Assembly: GCA_025345505.1 (NCBI GenBank)
Contig: JANVCC010000041.1
Location: forward strand, 202,421-266,420
Reading direction: 5' to 3'
DNA length: 64,000 nt
DNA from: Todiramphus chloris collaris
Lineage: Eukaryota > Chordata > Aves > Coraciiformes > Alcedinidae
Every line of letters begins with the position of its first letter. Position 1 is the stretch's first letter. This document shows, one piece after another, positions 58,111-64,000 of the stretch. The notes under the pieces are model-generated. The model was given only the letters and a program-made list of their open reading frames with translations. It did no database searches and was not told the DNA's origin. Made by a program: the position numbers and the translations under genes.

Positions 58111-61100
58111 TCAGGAGAGAAAAAAAGAAACAAAGGAATTTTTATTAATCACAAAGACACCACTACGCATCTCAGTCACTCGGCTGATCTAACCTTATTT
58201 AACTGTTTGTATGTTCTCATACTGTGTGTGTTTTCACTGGGGGATTTATGAGATTTCTTGTAGCTCACCTTTAAGTATGGACTCAAAAGAGTCTGACTGG
58301 TTTCTAAGCTCAAAAATCTTTGCTCAGTTCAAGTAGAAACTTTGTCTGAATATGGGTTTATTAAAGACTGGGAAAGAAAAGACATCCCCAGGAATTTATG
58401 TGGAATGAAATACCCTATCAACGCAAGTGGCTGTGCCTAGTCTTGAAACCCTAAGTAATTACACCAAGAATCTATGTATAAGACTTCACTGATTTTAATG
58501 CATGAATAGATACAGGATTGTTTTCTAAGAATTTTCAATTGATTCTGTCAGGCAGATCATACAAAAACCAAGGACATTGGAAATGTTTGCCTTATTCCTT
58601 TTTTTTTTCTTGCTCAGTAGGCTAAAAATACACTGTCTGAAGTAGTGCCTCTGAGGCATTTCATTCCTTTTCACTTCCAACACCTTACCCACCATCTAAG
58701 CTCTTGAACAAAAGCTACTATAGAACTCAGATCATTATTTTGTGTCTTACTGTACATTAAATAAATTAACTTCTTACTCAAGGAATACAAGACTTAGAAT
58801 CATGTCATTTATCTTTTTTGTTGTTGTTTAGTAGCTCTTTTTCTTTCCCCTGAATGTTTCAGTATTATGCAGAAAATATTTTACAGCAGTGCCTAATAAA
58901 CAGTTTTCCTTCAGTAATTATGCTGGAAAGGCCATAAAAACATAGGCGGTCAGAAGCAGAAAAGTCTTTACGTTGTCTGTAGCCAGCAAATACTGAGTTC
59001 CCCCCCAAGAAATTTTAATATGACAGATTAGTTTATTATCCAAGCAAGAGGCCTCAAAAGACAAATGCTCTTTGTTGTTAATGGATGACTTGTTAGCCTT
59101 ACCAGTCCAATTCACAACATTTCTTTTTAGTGGTCTGTCATTTTTAGCAGCAATTTGTAATACTTGAATTTTCTTGAACTGTTGTCCTAAGGGAAGGTGA
59201 TGCTGAAATACAATATGTGTCACTAGCTGAACAAGGGACAACAAAGGCAATGAGAATTAAAACACAGTGAAGTTATTTTGCACTACAACTAAGATACTGC
59301 TATAATGGAGTGAACTGCAGCCTTCCAGAGAGTCTTAAGAGAGGGGCAAAAGAACTGAGTAAGCAAACTCCTGGCTATGGATATGTTTTAAATCATGTGA
59401 CATTAGTATACATTCCAATGTATATCAAGGAAAGAGTCAATTTGATGTGAAGCTGACAGAAGACTATAATCCAGGAGATCAATTCTTTGAAAGGGTCTAT
59501 TATATCTAAAAAGAATGGAATACCAGTGGAAAGAGCAGACAGGGAGATGATGGAACTGGGGTGGGATCTGAAATCAAGTACATCATGTCATATTGTTTTC
59601 AGGGTGTTAAAGAAAGCATACAAAAGATAGAGGCATGGATCTCCATTTAGAGATTTAATCCTAGGTAGGGAAGAGAACCAACACGATGGAGTACTTATTA
59701 CTCTTCCCAGTCCCAGTAGTGGGCCTTCAGGCACTTTCTTACCTGGAATTTGCATCTTAACCGTAAACAGCCGCAAGACAAACTGTTTTCTTGCTGGAGA
59801 ACAGATTCGGTTTCTCACTTCCAAAGTGTGGTGATTGAAATTTGTAGCTATGTTACATATTAGTGACACAAGTCATAAGAAATCTCAAGCAATCTCCACT
59901 TCTCTAAAGATAGAATTTCTTAAGTATAACCCCTCATATATATCTGTGGATAATTTACAATATCAGGTAGTTCACCACAAAAATTCATTAAAGACCTAAT
60001 GGTAGTATGAGACAGTATTAGCACATCTAAAATAACTACTTGATGAATAAATAGAGCTCTAATTTAATATAATTTTAGAAAATGACAGAGCAACCCAAAA
60101 TTTCAACCATATCTATCAAAATGGAGTCAATTCTCTTGCTTCAAAGCATGTGCTGGATTTTATCACTGAAAAGAGCATTGCCTTTGGCAGCTGTTTAGTA
60201 TTCATAGTTGAAATTTGGAGATAGAGCAAAGTTTCATCAGTTTATTTTTCTGAATTGTTGGGATGATCATCCCTTTAGAATTCAGCCTGCATGTGCTTGG
60301 GGAACTTCTCTTTTAAATTTTTTTTTTTTAAATAGAAAGATTTTAGATCACTGACAACCCAAGTTTTCTGCAAATTCTCCTAATTCCTTTTTGCTGCAAA
60401 CTTCTGGTTGTCACATGGCTGTGGCAATTTTATCTGGTCTCCAGAAATGAATTTGTGAATAAAAGACCCCACTATCAGTTTTCAATACAGTTTGTCATAA
60501 CTTCAGAATTCACCATTTTATTTTTTTTATTAGTTAACTGTCACAAAATCCCTTTGGCAAAGTTTCAAAATGCATCATTTGATGCTTTTAAAAAAGTTTC
60601 TTTTTCTGTTAGAAGAACAACTTGAAACAAGCATAATTGCATCTGCTTCATCAGCTGGTTTTCTTACACGGTTATCAAACACAGGGGAATTCATCAATGA
60701 GGTACAAACGGCTTTCTGCAAGATTTGAGTTCATTGTTAGGTCAATGATAAATGAAGAAAAGCACATCACTTTTTCTAAGGAGACATCAGGCATCTCCTT
60801 GCCTGAGGTTTTACAAGTATTCTTGGATGACCAGTTTCATCAGCATATGCACTAATTTGGACCATCTTTAAAGTCGCTGATTTGTATTTTTTAGGCCTTC
60901 ATCTGAACAGCTGCTGTTACAATTCAACTGTTGTTCATCTGAATTCCAGCAGCACACCTTTTCCAATGTGTCTCAACAATACTTTTCTGGCAAAAACATT
61001 TCCCTGGGATGATGTATGCAAGGGAGCTTTTTCTCTCTGCTGCCTGTAGTGAGCACACACTTTGCCTGTGCTAAATTCATGTCTCCCCATTCCAAGGCAT

Positions 61101-63606
61101 AGGCTACAACTTCCAGTTTGAATTCAGCTGGACGAGTTTAGCGTGTTGTTTCTGATACCACTGAAACCACTGCATCCTGCTGTCAAATAGCTAGATGCTA
61201 CTCATGAACAATTTGCATGTCTCTCCATAGTTGCCACCTTCCCTAGCTAAGGTAATGTTGTGTACCTAGTAGAAAGGGGACAGAGAACTACTTTTTCACA
61301 AATAAGAGGCAGGAATACAGTGTGAGGGAGGGCTCAGGCTAGAGAGAGTTGATTTTTCCATTGTGTAAATCCTTATTTCTCAGGGCAGATGACGAGTCAG
61401 AGAGATCTTCATTTCATCTTGGAGGCTCTCTGCTACAGGGAAGGAGAGCAAATATAATGGGGATGGTGGATCTTGGAGATAGAGGAGAAAGTTACGTGAA
61501 ATAAGAAGTAAGAGAGAACTAATTGAAATTGCTGTGCTTAACTTCCTTTTGTGCTATCCTCCTGTTCAAAGGAAACACCATGATTGGCTTTTATTTTTAT
61601 ATGGTTATATATGTTTTAATCTTGAAAGTACCCTATGTATGAAAGAGGTTGTCCTTTTGTTTATTTTAGCAGCAGTGTTGCTATCTGTGCATTACACTAT
61701 GAACCCTCAGTTCCTGTACCAAGAGAGAGACTACTTGCTCTGCATTCACCTTCTCCAACAGTCAATCCTTTGTAGCTCATCTGGCAGAAGATTTCTCTGC
61801 TATTATCATGCTCAGACAATCTTTGTCTCTCTGGACTTGTGGTAGGTGAACTTTCCTCAACAGATAGGTTGATGTGGGGAAACTGACACATGCTTACACA
61901 TACCCATGCGAAAGAACTAGACTAAGCATATCAAATCAATTATTCCTCATCTATGACTCCTTCAGTACATCTCAGAAGGTAGAGGGATTCTGGTAGCCAT
62001 GGTGGGATTTAGATTTCTGCTCTTAAGCAATTTGCCCACTTCTCATGTGAGGCCCAGAGGGAAGAGGAAACATTTTGTTGGAGGGTAAACAATAATTCCA
62101 CTGTCTACAATAAATGACTTTAGACAGCAGTGCCAAGGTTCGTTCCTGATCCTGTAAAGAGAAGTGCTCAAAACTTTGGCAATGGAAATTCCAAAATGTT
62201 ATTTTTACCTCAGGCTTGTAAGGAAATGAGACTTGTTTGATCATACTCTGTGCATGCGTGTGTCTATCCATCTGACCTTTCCTAATAGCATCTAATTTCA
62301 AGAAAATCTGGTGAAAAGTAGAAATCCCAAGCAATGTTAAATACCAAAAAGCTTCAGAAAAGCAAGCAGTTGCATAAAAGGATGTTCTTTTGGTGTCTCC
62401 GTCGAAGGGAAGTAAAGGAAAACATATTTTACTAGCTATCAGATAGGGCTGTTGAAAACGAGGCTATATTAGCTATTTTCCCCCTTGAATGACTGCTTTT
62501 AATTCACTTTTCTTTTACTACTTGACTTTTGCCCATGAGGCTTTTTTGCAGTCATTACATGTAAAGAGTGGTAGTGCACTACAGACAGCTAGAGCACTCC
62601 ATGGGAAAAGAGCTCAGTCTGAGTAGCTCTGTACTACAGAGCTCCAGTTTGTGGCAAACGGGAGCTTACACCTTCTGGCCTATGTTGCTTACAATGTTGA
62701 CAGCTCTCTTCTGATTCAGCATTCTGAAGGTTCAGCATCCAAGAAGATAAAATGGCAATGACAATGGAAAGCCATGGCAAGGTTGCCAAATCTTCAAATG
62801 TCAGTAGTCAGGCCACAGGGAGAGACAAGATTTGTTTAAATATCTCAAGCCTTTGTTGCATTTTGCCTTCTTCCACCTGTGATTTGGCTTAATACACTGA
62901 AAATGAAATGCACACTACACATAAATTCGATAAGCAGGTGATGTACATATATAGGAATATCAGTTGATAGGCAGGTGGGATTTACCCATTATCATTTTTG
63001 TCATAGTGTCTGAATTTTTATCCAAAACCCCTGGAGGTTCCCATTGTAGCAGCTTTGCTCCAGCAAGTCTGTAAGGAAATTCATTGCTGGTGTCTGAAGA
63101 GTGCCACTCCACCGAGTAGTCTGCTCCATAAAGCCTCCATTTAGCTTACTACTGATAACTTTTGAATCAGTGCTACACTGACATCAATATCAAGGTCAAA
63201 TAAACCATATTAATGTTCTTAGATCCACTTACAACTATTATTGTTAAACAGCAACTAAATTAGTAAAAAATCCCAAAAGACAAATATAAACAGAAGTATC
63301 TTATTAACTAGAACTAAGTAAATCATTACAATACATTGATAAGAAAAGGTCAGAATACTTATTGTAAAAATACGGAAGAGATACAAATAATAGGTACAGT
63401 TGTAAAAGGGCATATCTGAAGTATTTAAAGCATTTAAAATCATATACTACAGAGTAAACATCTATATTTATGATAGCAGTAGGGTTTTTTTGTACCTAAA
63501 TTAGTTGTCTCACAGTTTTTGAAACAGAAAAAGTATAAAAATTTTGTCACTGTATATTTGAGCTACCTTTTCTTCCACTACTATAGTGTTTTGCAGGATT
63601 TCCAAA
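58111..63606. other. Unique AT-rich DNA
   Basis: No gene recognised. A 110-codon minus frame (58918-59250) and 103-codon frames near 61.7 and 62.2 kb have no recognised domains. T runs at 58598-58609 and 60320-60330. Confidence 0.5.
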
Positions 63607-63645
63607 GAGCTTTGCCATTGACCTCTGTGGGAAGGATAGAGCTGA
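63607..63645. repeat. Possible fragment of ancient palindromic repeat
   Basis: AGCTTTGCCATTGACCTCTG followed by TGGGAAGGAT and AGAGCTGAATG resembles one arm of the repeat (TTGCCATTGACTTCAATGGG, then AGCAGGAT). Only one arm is seen, so this is weak. Confidence 0.33.
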
Positions 63646-64000
63646 ATGCAAGAACTTCAGGCGTCCTCCCCATGAATTACATTTCTCTCACACACTTATA
63701 TTAGTCTTGTTTTGAGCTTATTTCCTCTCCCTTTCCCCAAGTATAAGGACAAAGGGTAATCCTCCCAGTCAAATCAACGTGACCGGAGAATTGTGTAAAG
63801 GCTTCATTCACAAGTGACTGAAGTGGCAGGAATAACCACCTAAAACAGGACGAGTGGGGAGGAGTTGGGAAACTCACTTCCAGCTAATTTTTTGTTTATA
63901 ATGAAAGAGTAATTTGGAAATATTATTGGTTTTGATTATATGCCTTTTAAAGCAAGCAGAAAGGCACACTGAAAAAGTTGACTTTCTTATTTTAAAAGGA
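63646..64000. other. Unique DNA at window end
   Basis: Nothing recognised in the last 350 bases. Confidence 0.5.

Noticed and set aside
1..64000. CRISPR arrays, operons, ribosome binding sites, replication origins
   Set aside because: The window is vertebrate nuclear DNA; no regularly spaced repeats or prokaryotic gene layout are present.

Overview
The window looks like non-coding nuclear DNA from a bird, most likely a neoavian. It is AT-rich, has no long open reading frames, and I recognise no exon of a known gene. The clade call rests on one well-preserved CR1 LINE (about 51600-52762, minus strand), whose 3' end and reverse-transcriptase segments read like the CR1-E/J type common in neoavian genomes. 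It fits two older CR1 relics, several MIR-type CORE-SINE relics and a short LTR. All repeat family calls are from memory of consensus sequences; no search was run.

Layout. 1-10 kb: unique AT-rich DNA with a 20-bp tandem repeat (3515-3574), an RFX-like X-box (2781) and a homeodomain-type AT-rich cluster with an inverted repeat (about 6970-7035). 10.1-10.6 kb: a less AT-rich patch open in several frames, with no protein I recognise. 10.9-19.3 kb: unique DNA with an A-tract and a nested inverted repeat (11785-11831). 19.3-27.3 kb: a MIR relic, an ancient palindromic-repeat fragment, an isolated CpG island (23221-23653), an LTR-like element (25353-25523) and a second MIR. 27-42 kb: mostly unique DNA with MIR fragments near 34.7, 36.3 and 42.0 kb and a purine-rich tract (39737-39885). 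41.7-46.5 kb: two palindromic ancient repeats and an old CR1. 51.6-54.7 kb: the young CR1 and a long MIR. 55.7-56.3 kb: two overlapping minus-strand open frames of unknown meaning. 57.8-58.1 kb: an old CR1 on the plus strand. 58.1-64 kb: unique DNA with one more weak ancient-repeat fragment.

Nothing here forms an operon, a CRISPR array or a recognisable new gene system. The best candidates for function are the isolated CpG island with a nearby AP-1 site and TATA-like motif, and the AT-rich homeodomain cluster at 7 kb. The window is best read as an intergenic region or a large intron. The open frames present (maximum 173 codons, and that one lies over a CR1 relic) are about what chance gives at this base composition.
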